Virus record (IMG/VR): IMGVR_UViG_3300042463_000344
Location: 1 to 25,871 of that record
DNA from: a virus
Reading direction: 5' to 3' (one strand)
Length of the DNA stretch: 25,871 nucleotides
This document shows, in pieces, positions 17,801-25,268 of the stretch (positions are counted from its first letter, which is position 1; the number at the start of each line of letters is the position of its first letter). The notes under the pieces were generated by a model, which was not told where the DNA came from, did not search any database, and saw nothing but the letters and a program-made list of their open reading frames with translations. Made by a program: the position numbers and the translations under genes.

Positions 17801-20800
17801 ACTAATGGAAATATTTTGTTTACTAGATCAACGTTATATGCGTAATTAGTCTTAAAAGCTACTGCCTTGTCTAAGAAGTTTGTAAGTACTTCAGTACGTA
17901 CTTCAGGTTCTGCTATAGCGATGGCTTCTTGTGCTCTTTTGTTACTGTCAGCAAGATTCTCAGTTACAGTAGTGTAGAGGTCTGAGTTTATATGATCTTT
18001 GTTTGCTTTAGCATACTCATAAGCTTCCTGTATACCAAAGAGATCGCCTGCTTGTTCTAGGGTATTAGCATCAAAGTTACTTACTTTTTGTTCTACTTTA
18101 TTCTGACCAAACTCATCTCTCTCGTTAACAAGATCGTTCATTTGTTTTCCATAAGCATCAAGTAGTCTTTCTTTATGTTCTACTTGGCCAGGAACTTCTT
18201 CCTCTCCTTTTAATCTAAGATAGTCTAAATCTTTTTGAAGATTAATTCTAGACTCTACTAGGTCAGCAGCACTGTCTACTTTAAGTACAGCTTCGATCTT
18301 TTCATCGTATACCTTTCTAATAATTTCGTTCTTTTCGGAATTAGTTAGATTAGCATAGCGATCAATTCTCTTTTGTGTCTTAAGGATTGACTTGTTAATA
18401 GAGTCAATTTCTTTGTCTATGTCTTCCTGTGAAACTTGAAGATCTCTATCTGTTAGTAGACCAGCTTCGTAGAAATACTTTTTATCTTCTTCTGAGATAC
18501 TTCCTTTATTTATATATTGGATATCTCCTCTTTTTAATTTAGCGTAGAGTTCGGTAAGTCTTTCTCGTTCTTTCTGTTCTTCCTTTGTGGGTTCAGGGTT
18601 ACGATCAAACTCAGCTAATTGTTTTCTTATAAGTCTCTGTCTCTTTCTAGACTCCTCAGCAAGTACGTTGCCAGCTTTGTAGTTAGCAAATGCTTGCTTC
18701 TCTGTATCAGACATTGAGTCAAGATCTATTTCTAGAAGTTCATTACGTCTTAGTACATTTGTAAACAAAGCAAACTGCTCGTCCTTGTCTAGGTTAAGAG
18801 TTTTTAGATCTCTAATATTATCAAAACCTACTAATGACTTCATAGTTCCTTCTAGGGTACGAACCTTAGCCATTCCTTGTACAAAGTCTTGATCAGATAT
18901 TTTACCTTTATCTTTTAGGTCTTGTAGTTTAGCAATAAACAATTCTGGATTGTTTGCTGCTTCCCAGTTAGATTGTCTTTGTAAGTTTTCAGGTCTAGTG
19001 TAAGCATATCCTCCTGCACCTACAGTACCGAAGCTATAAATAAGTCCTGCTGCAAAAGACTCAACCAAGGTATCAGTAAGACTTTTAGCTGTTACTTGTT
19101 CTCTATCTCGGAGTGCGTACTCTTCTGGCATAATGCCATTCTGTACAATTGCATTACCTAACAAAGAAATTTCTTCTTCTAATGCTTCTACGGCATTCTG
19201 TTTAGCTCCTAGCTTAGCAAATTGATAAGTGTTATTTAGGTAAGAACCTAGGCGTTGTCCAAAGTTAAGTTCTAACTTAGCTGCTCTCATAGCAGAAGAA
19301 GCTAACGTAGTAGTTACAGGACGCATCTTAAGAGCCCCTACGTCAGGGAATCCAATTGCTTCAGCTGTTGCTTCTACTATACCTCCTGCAAGACCTCTTT
19401 TTACATAGTCTCCTCCCCATCTTTTTTCTTGTTCTACAAAATGAGGAATAGTATTAGCTGCTACAGAAGCAAAGGTTGCAGCTCTGTCTGCTAGTTTAAG
19501 TTCGTTACCTAAGGCAGATACTTTATTTAAAGCATCATATGCACGAGAGATGCCAGCAGCACCACTAGAGATAGCTCCTAACTCTGCTGCAGCTACTCCA
19601 CTAACTACCCCCTCAACTAAGGCACCTCCTGCAATAATTGGAATCATCTGAGCTACCATAGCTCCACCTGCTTCAGGAATAGATCCCCAGTTAAATGCTC
19701 TAGAGCCATCAGCTTTAGTGTACATAAACTGATTAGACATAACAGGTCTATTGTCCTTATCGTAAGTAATTATATCAGGCTTGTAAAATGCCTCACTAAA
19801 TACAGCTTGTGAGAAGTCACTGGCATTAAACAGTTTATCCTGTATAAGTTTACCTGGAAGAGTATCTCCAAAAGCTTTTATAACACTTCTTCTTGCAGAA
19901 CTACCTTCACCAAATAAAGTCTTTTCTGCATCAGAAGCGTACTTGTCTACTTTATAAACTTGATCAAGAGAGTTTAATCTTTGATCTACAATAGATAAAG
20001 AATTTCTAAGATACTTGATATTGTCTGGATTGTAATCTACAGCATCTCTAGGTTTCAACAATTCTGTCTGTAAGTCTCCCATAATAGCAGACTTAACTGA
20101 AGATAGAGACTCTTTTTCTAGATCATGTTTAAAGTTTGCAGCTGTTTGATCTTTAGTAGGATCAGCAAAAGCTCTTCTTGCTTCTTGTTGAAACTGAGGT
20201 GCCTCTTCTCCTTCTCTGTATAAGTAATGTCCTTTAGTAGCAAAAGCATCCTCAAGTCTTGGCTTAACAAAGTCATCAAAGTTATTATAAGCACCCTTAG
20301 TACCCATTCTTGCTTTACTTAAAGCATCGTATAGACCTTTAGGACTTCCAAATTGATTTATAGTTTGTTTACCGTAGTTAGTAAACTCTGCTTCTTTAAT
20401 AGCTGAAATACCTTGACTAAATAGATCCTGAGGAAGAATTGATCCAGAAATATCTGTTAAGTCTGCATTAGCTTGGGTAAGAGTTTTTTTCTTTTGGTCT
20501 ATCAAAGATTCTTTACCTCTAAAGAAACTTTCTCCAAAAGAAGACAGACCTTGAGCTAGACCTACAACAGTCTCTAAACCATCAAACAAAAAAGAATTGT
20601 CCTGAGCCTTTTCTCTTATGCTTTCAATCTCAGAGTAGATATCATTTAGTTCTTGTTTAGAACCAGCATTTTCTATTCTATCAAAAACAGAAGACGCAGC
20701 TCTATCAGCAAACTGAGGATTAGGCATAGCTTGCCTATATAAACTCTTAAGAGAATTTAATTTTAGATTTCTTTGTTCTTGTAGTCCTTTTTGTTGATCT

Positions 20801-20961
20801 AGTCTGTCTTGTTCTAAGACAGATAACTCAGCTTTCTGTTGGAAAGAGTTCTGAACATCTAAAGGAATAAGAGTATTAAATCTTTCTCTCATATCCCCAG
20901 GTGCAGCACCTGCTAGGGACTTTGAAAGGGGACCTAAGTTTGCTTGGTATTTATTAGGCAT
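14806..20961 (-). CDS. Giant internal virion (cargo/ejection) protein with Pro/Thr linkers, 2,051 aa
   Basis: I do not recognise an enzymatic domain. Residues 1-340 are polar and helical. Residues ~424-470 (AQMIPIIAGGALVEGVV... rich in Ala/Gly), ~520-535 and ~627-650 are hydrophobic, small-residue segments typical of phage proteins that contact membrane during genome delivery. Residues ~720-1190 are highly charged and likely coiled coil. A Pro/Thr linker (~1228-1264) leads to a mixed alpha/beta region (~1270-1745) containing GGKVYPVGTGLFV and a KGRVYFNNNG segment. Further Pro-rich linkers occur at ~1746-1771, ~1919-1932 and ~1988-1998. The layout is like beads on a string. The gene starts one base after the 572-aa gene stops (TAAAATG), so the two are co-translated. 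It probably travels with the polymerase in the capsid, as cargo or as a polymerase partner, which is inference from position. Confidence 0.8.
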   Translation of the reverse strand: MPNKYQANLGPLSKSLAGAAPGDMRERFNTLIPLDVQNSFQQKAELSVLEQDRLDQQKGLQEQRNLKLNSLKSLYRQAMPNPQFADRAASSVFDRIENAGSKQELNDIYSEIESIREKAQDNSFLFDGLETVVGLAQGLSSFGESFFRGKESLIDQKKKTLTQANADLTDISGSILPQDLFSQGISAIKEAEFTNYGKQTINQFGSPKGLYDALSKARMGTKGAYNNFDDFVKPRLEDAFATKGHYLYREGEEAPQFQQEARRAFADPTKDQTAANFKHDLEKESLSSVKSAIMGDLQTELLKPRDAVDYNPDNIKYLRNSLSIVDQRLNSLDQVYKVDKYASDAEKTLFGEGSSARRSVIKAFGDTLPGKLIQDKLFNASDFSQAVFSEAFYKPDIITYDKDNRPVMSNQFMYTKADGSRAFNWGSIPEAGGAMVAQMIPIIAGGALVEGVVSGVAAAELGAISSGAAGISRAYDALNKVSALGNELKLADRAATFASVAANTIPHFVEQEKRWGGDYVKRGLAGGIVEATAEAIGFPDVGALKMRPVTTTLASSAMRAAKLELNFGQRLGSYLNNTYQFAKLGAKQNAVEALEEEISLLGNAIVQNGIMPEEYALRDREQVTAKSLTDTLVESFAAGLIYSFGTVGAGGYAYTRPENLQRQSNWEAANNPELFIAKLQDLKDKGKISDQDFVQGMAKVRTLEGTMKSLVGFDNIRDLKTLNLDKDEQFALFTNVLRRNELLEIDLDSMSDTEKQAFANYKAGNVLAEESRKRQRLIRKQLAEFDRNPEPTKEEQKERERLTELYAKLKRGDIQYINKGSISEEDKKYFYEAGLLTDRDLQVSQEDIDKEIDSINKSILKTQKRIDRYANLTNSEKNEIIRKVYDEKIEAVLKVDSAADLVESRINLQKDLDYLRLKGEEEVPGQVEHKERLLDAYGKQMNDLVNERDEFGQNKVEQKVSNFDANTLEQAGDLFGIQEAYEYAKANKDHINSDLYTTVTENLADSNKRAQEAIAIAEPEVRTEVLTNFLDKAVAFKTNYAYNVDLVNKIFPLVEYTQEELDQAREALIQRRAQKKSQQILDTQVVEGGETEKEEQAEFSNIANQVASTPEVVSESGESNRDEMYLAGYNRMIDRAKASPLGFAKAFESAVKNRLSSVFTQNTKDYNTLINALDDLLDKKITPEEFRNIYLNVWRENKGNENKQNAVIFLKFIADRYFLNDMPADRVSSRTTPTAPITPTPTPVTPSPAKATTSKNAPTPKQGTKVDKLNNEVTQQVQARLTQLESLASPLRTVAVEYNAANQKSTDPATLRNVALIEYIATTPGVRMRVMNRKLFLLNHIVENNEAITTEAEALVEFNKITNHISENQMSLDTWNSLSDEDLDLLLAPLDLILGKNFFDKGNLRFFFTSVDAKFKGGKVYPVGTGLFVDPQVIITAVDEDGNTILKDGLPLELNFPRIEAQGFRISERVENDYEELGGDKENLRSKNQANYERMLAMTKLIKDANSFADTLPSIDFDHSVSSGVMLEAPITSYKVGSEVEVDNVQKAGIAEFKIAEDPREPIFGKNYSFRKGRVYFNNNGNPTLLTNNKIDPQEADALADLYFSEENPYFSSPKEAEEYLFNLINQVNKKDRLHFFVNEEYPGPGQFPVIIVKSTGTATGFKNEVLTKEEFAKELKNHYYKASLALMRSGEPIMRFKPSGMVTQSYAQYIKDTHNFPIQDGQVAMPVNKVIYLAPESLEKQFPEITGTAPKAPEVPKTPTPPPTAPKPSMVVAGVQNKVKNLSILPFDRALSAAQKSPGADYLVDPMQKVGEEFYNIALNTVLADPTKLTDIYYFKLVREPGVPSVSIERRKYDPNDPDAVYASHFLGRVNVEGREKPVTVILVDPNVPFGKTYGTPRIMATIDLANPQEAVIQTYQQFTNPTPVVTTQPTDAKADIEKRRQEELAEFDVFVKREDGRRQKPLSKDFIEDTISKVNAKYDAELTALGQPTQPAPPKRSMSALNAMRVGEVEKVEQASDSPFSDALLNEDELRAQAKESKDACKGDLDDLA

Positions 20962-20962
20962 T

Positions 20963-22681
20963 TTATTGTGGTTTCTCTGGTTTAATTCTTCTGATATCTT
21001 GTAGGTTAAATAAAGTCATTGCGTCTAGATTTTCTAACTCGCCTAACTCGTATTTAAATCCAAACCCACCAGCATCAGTAACAAAGTATTCTTCTGCTTT
21101 TGAAGCTTCTTTAGGTACTAAGGTATAACCTGATCCCATGTTAGCGTCTCTTGCATTCAACTGACTTATATCTACAATATTACCATTTCTGTCTTGTATG
21201 TCATACAGACTAGTAGCAATACTCTTCAAGTTTTTAAGGGTCTTTTCGTATTTAGCGTTGTCTCCAAAAGTAGCCTTAATTACTTTAGCATCTTGTTCAT
21301 TCCAAGTACCACTCAATACTGATCTAAGCAATGCGTCTTTGACAGTAATAGGAATGTCTTTACCTGACTGATCTACTCCTCTAGACAATAACTTCTTAAG
21401 AGCTACCATAAGTTGCGCTTGCTTCTGAGTATCATTAGTTCCTACTCCAGCCAACAGATCGTTCTTCAAGGTCATAGTCTTTCCTTCCCCTGTTACGCTT
21501 TCAGTATCACCCATAAAAGAACCATCTACCTCAAAGCTTCCAGGAGGCAAAGGAACCTTACCTTCTTTTGCTTTAGTACTTAGCCCTAGTCTATCAAGAG
21601 TTGCCTCTTCTTGGACCCTCAAGTTAGACTCATAGGCTTTAAGAGCATACTGATCTACATCTAGATCTTTCTCTACTTGCTGGTAAGCGTAAGCATTACT
21701 TGCATCAAAGATAGTTTGGTCCTGCATAAAGTTGATAACTTCATTGTCTGGGACTTCACCTAAACCTCTTGATGCTCTTTGACTTAGAACGTCTCTTTGC
21801 ATGTAAGCTTTAGAAAGACTTCTATCAATGTCAAGCATTCTTGGATCATCAGAAGGAATATTTTTTTGTTTAGCAATTGCTTTCTTTCCCTCTAAGTCTT
21901 CGATCTGTGCTTGACTAAGTTGTAGTGTTTCATTTATGTGACCTAGATACTGTTGCTTAGCTGCATCTTGGTTAGAATTCATATACTTGTAGGTAGCATC
22001 CATCTGCAACTGTTCAAGTTCTGCAGGTGTTAACGAGGACATGTAAGCGTCTCTAATACGACCTTGATCCACACTACTTATCACAGTTTTTTGTATACGT
22101 CTTCCATCTGGTGTAAACTCAAAACGAGTTTCAATATTAGGTTTAATCTTAGTAAGAACTTCTCCATACTTTTTACCTGTGCCCTCTTGATATGGCTTGT
22201 AGGCTTGATAGCTAAGTTTACTATTGATGTCCCCGTTATTTTTCCAAGCAGCTATATCTTTAAAATAAAAATAATCATTAACTGGACTCTTGTACTTAGG
22301 ATCTAGTTTTTTATACTCTTCCATCATACTATTGTAGGTCTTTGCAGAGTCTACTGCTGTAAGAAGAGTGGAGTCATTTTCTAGGGGTCTTCCTATATTA
22401 AGTACTGCGTCTACATTCCCTTTAATAGAAAAGTCTAGTCCTGCATTTTGGTTAATTGCTTTGACCATGTTATTCATGTTTTTGTCAAAGTATTCTTTGT
22501 CTACGTCTCTAACCAAAGAGTTTCTAATCTTACCGTAAGCGTCAATGCTTTGTTGTACTTTAGATCTACCCTCGTCAAACATCTCCTGTTTCTTAACAGC
22601 TAACTTGATTAAGTCATCTGCTGGTAAAGGATCAATGTAGTCTGGATAAACGAATTTGGTATGTTGTGCTGAAATTGGCAT
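20963..22681 (-). CDS. Conserved crAss-like virion protein of unknown function, 572 aa
   Basis: This soluble, mostly helical protein has no signal peptide, membrane segment or catalytic motif that I can see. The N-terminus (MPISAQHTKFVYPDYIDPLP) is followed by a charged helical region. Segments near residues 98-115 (NDSTLLTAVDSAKTYNSM) and 133-146 (VNDYFYFKDIAAW), then YKPYQEGTGKKYGEVL, resemble conserved features I recall from structural/cargo proteins encoded beside the giant genes of crAss-like phages. It sits between the 823-aa and 2,051-aa genes with gaps of 3 and 1 bases, so all three should be made in linked amounts. A role as a packaged cargo protein or a tail-barrel component is inference. 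Confidence 0.75.
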   Translation of the reverse strand: MPISAQHTKFVYPDYIDPLPADDLIKLAVKKQEMFDEGRSKVQQSIDAYGKIRNSLVRDVDKEYFDKNMNNMVKAINQNAGLDFSIKGNVDAVLNIGRPLENDSTLLTAVDSAKTYNSMMEEYKKLDPKYKSPVNDYFYFKDIAAWKNNGDINSKLSYQAYKPYQEGTGKKYGEVLTKIKPNIETRFEFTPDGRRIQKTVISSVDQGRIRDAYMSSLTPAELEQLQMDATYKYMNSNQDAAKQQYLGHINETLQLSQAQIEDLEGKKAIAKQKNIPSDDPRMLDIDRSLSKAYMQRDVLSQRASRGLGEVPDNEVINFMQDQTIFDASNAYAYQQVEKDLDVDQYALKAYESNLRVQEEATLDRLGLSTKAKEGKVPLPPGSFEVDGSFMGDTESVTGEGKTMTLKNDLLAGVGTNDTQKQAQLMVALKKLLSRGVDQSGKDIPITVKDALLRSVLSGTWNEQDAKVIKATFGDNAKYEKTLKNLKSIATSLYDIQDRNGNIVDISQLNARDANMGSGYTLVPKEASKAEEYFVTDAGGFGFKYELGELENLDAMTLFNLQDIRRIKPEKPQ

Positions 22682-22684
22682 GGT

Positions 22685-25156
22685 TTAATATTTAGGTTTT
22701 TTATACATTCCCTTTTTAGCTGTTTTCTTTTTAGTGTCTTCAGCATCTATGTAGTTGTTGAAAGCATTAAAATAAAATGGCAACTGTTCTTCTGTTACAT
22801 CCATCTGACCTTTTGAGGTAGTATTAAATGAAGGAACAAGGTTATTAATAAATGCAGCTTTTCTAGATTCACTCTGATCAAACAAACCTTTCTTAGTTAT
22901 CATATTTGCAATAGATGCTTGTTTTTCTGCAGACTGAGCGTCTCTTGCTTGACCTACTAGGTTATTGTATACACGATCAAATGCTTGAGCATTGAACTGA
23001 TCTGCACTAAAGGAAGCCTGTGCATTTGCTATATCTGCTCTAGACCTACCTTCTGCATCATAGTTTTGTTTAGTCTGGAAAGCCTTTTGTTTAGCATCAA
23101 TTCCTGCAATATAAACATCTAAAGGATCTGCACCACTTCTCATAGCTGCTGTACCCATGTTATCTATGTTCTGTAACTCGCTTTGAATGTTCAAAGTTTG
23201 AGGACGAAGATAAGGAGCATCTATCTCAGGGATAGCATAAGGATAAATTTGTTGTGATTGTGCTAGTCCCATAGCTTCAGGAATAGCCTGATACAAAGGA
23301 AACTTTCCGGGAGTGTAAGTTCCTCTTGGTGCAGTTCCTGGCTGATTAAACTCAATATCTTTTGTCTCTAGTGGAACATCTTCATAAGTATAGTCCTGGG
23401 CATCAGTTCTACTCTTTGCTCTCACTGCTTGTCCTATAGTAGTGTTACCAAAAATTGCATCTGCTTTTGAAATTGGTTTTCCTAGATACACGTCATCTGC
23501 CATTCCTGTAGGAGTCAGATCAAAGTCAGACAGAGTTTCTTTAAATTCAGGATTATTCTGGAGATCTGCAAGATCCAAGTAAGACTGTTGAAACATTTTT
23601 GTTTGATCTTCAGTCAACGGAGTAAAACCTAACTGCTTTGCAATTTGATTATAAACCTTATTCTTCATACCACCAGCAGTTCTGTCTAAGTCTTCAGTCT
23701 TAATATCAAGATTTGGATTATTCTTAGCAGCTTCCCTAATAGTGTAGATCTGCTTTTGAGCATCCATAAAGTTTTTAATAAATTGGTCTTTGGATACAGT
23801 AGTACTAGGATTCTTTTCTTTGTACTTAGTATACATAGCATCCTTAACTTTGTCAAACTCAGGTCTACTTAACGTAGAAGACAAATCATCATAGCCTTTA
23901 TTGTATTCTCCTAAAGTAGTCTTCTTGTTTGCAGCAGTGACTTTCTGGACTTTATTGTTAGCGCCCATAACGTAATCACCTACCTGAATCGAAGGATCAC
24001 CTGCTTGCTTAACTGTTACTCCCTGTGGAATTTTATACTTACCTCCATCTGCCATGTTAGCTGTAATCTTAGCTTGTACATAACCTGGAAGAGCTTTAAA
24101 TCCTGGGTTGTTAATACTAGCTCCTCTCTTTGCTTCTAGTTCTCCATTAGAGTTACCATTCATTAACTGTTGATCTTCAAACAAATCATCCAGAATTTTC
24201 TGATTTCTCTTCATCATCAAACTTGCAGTATCCTTATCTACTTGTTTAGCAAAAGGATTATCTAAAGTTTTCTTATATGAAGTTACATCGTAGTTCTTAG
24301 CAATCTGAGCAAAGGTTTTCTTAGATCCTTCTGGCTTTAGATTGTTAGAGTATACACGAGTTTGATCAGGAAGGTTTGTAGGGATACCTCCGTTACTATG
24401 AGAAGGGCCTTCTGCCATCTCAGTATCTAAGTTAGGAAGTTGGATGAATTCTCCACCTTCAATCTCTACATCGTTCATGCCTTCACTAGCATAACGCTTG
24501 TTTATTTTTGCACCCATTTCTGCTTTTATTGTAGGTTGATCCTCTGTGCCTCCACTTGTAGTACGACCATACATAAAGTTGTAGTCGTATACTGGCTTAG
24601 AGTTTCTTTGTTGTATTGATTCGTTAAAGTTACGTCGATTCTTTAGATCTTCATTATATCCTGCTAATGAATCTACGCCTAGTAAACCTAAGGTAGCTAA
24701 CGCAGAACTGTTTTGTTGCCAGAAGCTAGGTTGTTCTTTTGGAGTAGAAGTAATAGGAGAGGTTTGAATACCCCTCATCGTAGCCTCTTCTTCAGACAAA
24801 GGACCTTGTTCTACTCCAGGAGTTTTTTGATTTACGTCAAAAGGATTAAGCGGAGATAGCATAGAAGTAAAAGTAGGCAAGCTACCTTCATCTTTAAATG
24901 TACCTGGCTTATATGATTTTGTTTGATCAGTTACCGTACCTTCAGGAGAGTCTGAGGTCTTAAATCCTGTTAGAGATAAGTTAGGAATTTGAAAAGCGTC
25001 TTGATAAGAACCTGTATTGCTAAATACCTGATTGTTAGACAGGTACTCTTCCATGGTAGGTATAGGAGCAGTAATTCCTTTTGGTTGGATTTTTTCAACC
25101 TCAGGATCTACTCCACCCCCGTTTACAAATTTCTTATACAGTGAGTATCTTAACAT
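22685..25156 (-). CDS. crAss-like structural/cargo protein with GPSHxxGGI motif, 823 aa
   Basis: Residues 1-170 are low-complexity, rich in Pro, Ser, Thr and Gly. Residues ~225-330 contain VEIEGGEFIQLPN, GPSHSNGGIP (250-259), a VYSNNLKP strand and KKTFAQIAKNY. I recall this arrangement (GGE... GPSHE-GGI... v-lp-gt-VfSd-L... TFAe-akk) from phage structural proteins, including those of crAss-like phages. A charged helical region follows (~400-545), then ISKADAIFGNTTIGQAV (~562-578), which faintly resembles a peptidoglycan-binding repeat. The C-terminus is strongly basic (KKKTAKKGMYKKPKY), possibly contacting packaged DNA. It is the first gene of a three-gene unit and has its own promoter and a ~60-base leader with a 9-bp inverted repeat. 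The ATG at 25156 has no Shine-Dalgarno sequence, as in the rest of the window. Confidence 0.8.
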   Translation of the reverse strand: MLRYSLYKKFVNGGGVDPEVEKIQPKGITAPIPTMEEYLSNNQVFSNTGSYQDAFQIPNLSLTGFKTSDSPEGTVTDQTKSYKPGTFKDEGSLPTFTSMLSPLNPFDVNQKTPGVEQGPLSEEEATMRGIQTSPITSTPKEQPSFWQQNSSALATLGLLGVDSLAGYNEDLKNRRNFNESIQQRNSKPVYDYNFMYGRTTSGGTEDQPTIKAEMGAKINKRYASEGMNDVEIEGGEFIQLPNLDTEMAEGPSHSNGGIPTNLPDQTRVYSNNLKPEGSKKTFAQIAKNYDVTSYKKTLDNPFAKQVDKDTASLMMKRNQKILDDLFEDQQLMNGNSNGELEAKRGASINNPGFKALPGYVQAKITANMADGGKYKIPQGVTVKQAGDPSIQVGDYVMGANNKVQKVTAANKKTTLGEYNKGYDDLSSTLSRPEFDKVKDAMYTKYKEKNPSTTVSKDQFIKNFMDAQKQIYTIREAAKNNPNLDIKTEDLDRTAGGMKNKVYNQIAKQLGFTPLTEDQTKMFQQSYLDLADLQNNPEFKETLSDFDLTPTGMADDVYLGKPISKADAIFGNTTIGQAVRAKSRTDAQDYTYEDVPLETKDIEFNQPGTAPRGTYTPGKFPLYQAIPEAMGLAQSQQIYPYAIPEIDAPYLRPQTLNIQSELQNIDNMGTAAMRSGADPLDVYIAGIDAKQKAFQTKQNYDAEGRSRADIANAQASFSADQFNAQAFDRVYNNLVGQARDAQSAEKQASIANMITKKGLFDQSESRKAAFINNLVPSFNTTSKGQMDVTEEQLPFYFNAFNNYIDAEDTKKKTAKKGMYKKPKY

Positions 25157-25171
25157 GTTTTAATTATTAAT

Positions 25172-25196
25172 GTTATTAACATAGAAAGTTAATAAC
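25172..25196 (-). promoter_or_regulatory. Perfect 9-bp inverted repeat in the leader of the 823-aa gene
   Basis: GTTATTAAC (25172-25180) and GTTAATAAC (25188-25196) are exact reverse complements separated by 7 bases. In the mRNA they would form a hairpin about 15 bases before the start codon. In DNA they could be a dimeric-protein operator just downstream of the promoter. There is no U tract, so it is not an intrinsic terminator. Confidence 0.5.
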
Positions 25197-25217
25197 TGCT
25201 TGAGTTTAAGCTAGTTA

Positions 25218-25249
25218 TACAAATATACGAGATTAATAAAAAAAAGCAA
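25218..25249 (-). promoter_or_regulatory. Bacteroidota-type promoter for the 823/572/2,051-aa gene unit
   Basis: On the minus strand, TTG (25249-25247), a 19-base T-rich spacer and TATATTTG (25227-25220) match the Bacteroidota -33/-7 consensus exactly, and the box extends to TATATTTGTA. The expected start site is ~25213, giving a leader of nearly 60 bases. The TTG directly follows the terminator hairpin of the homing endonuclease gene. Confidence 0.7.
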
Positions 25250-25268
25250 GGGGTAATTGCTTACCCCT
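25236..25268 (-). terminator. Intrinsic terminator of the homing endonuclease gene
   Basis: AGGGGTAA (25268-25261) pairs perfectly with TTACCCCT (25256-25249) around a GCAA tetraloop of the GNRA type, followed by TGC and eight T. The TAA stop of the upstream gene is part of the 5' arm. Confidence 0.9.

Noticed and set aside
659-22306. Many plus-strand open frames of 60-153 codons
   Set aside because: All lie inside long minus-strand genes with recognisable protein patterns, have no promoters or leaders and read as low-complexity Ser/Phe/Lys shadows of the opposite strand.
499-25156. Alternative genetic code with TAG or TGA reassigned, as in some crAss-like phages
   Set aside because: All giant frames are open under the standard code, the polymerase gene ends in TGA and the others in TAA. 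The absence of TAG stops in seven genes is too small a sample to mean anything.
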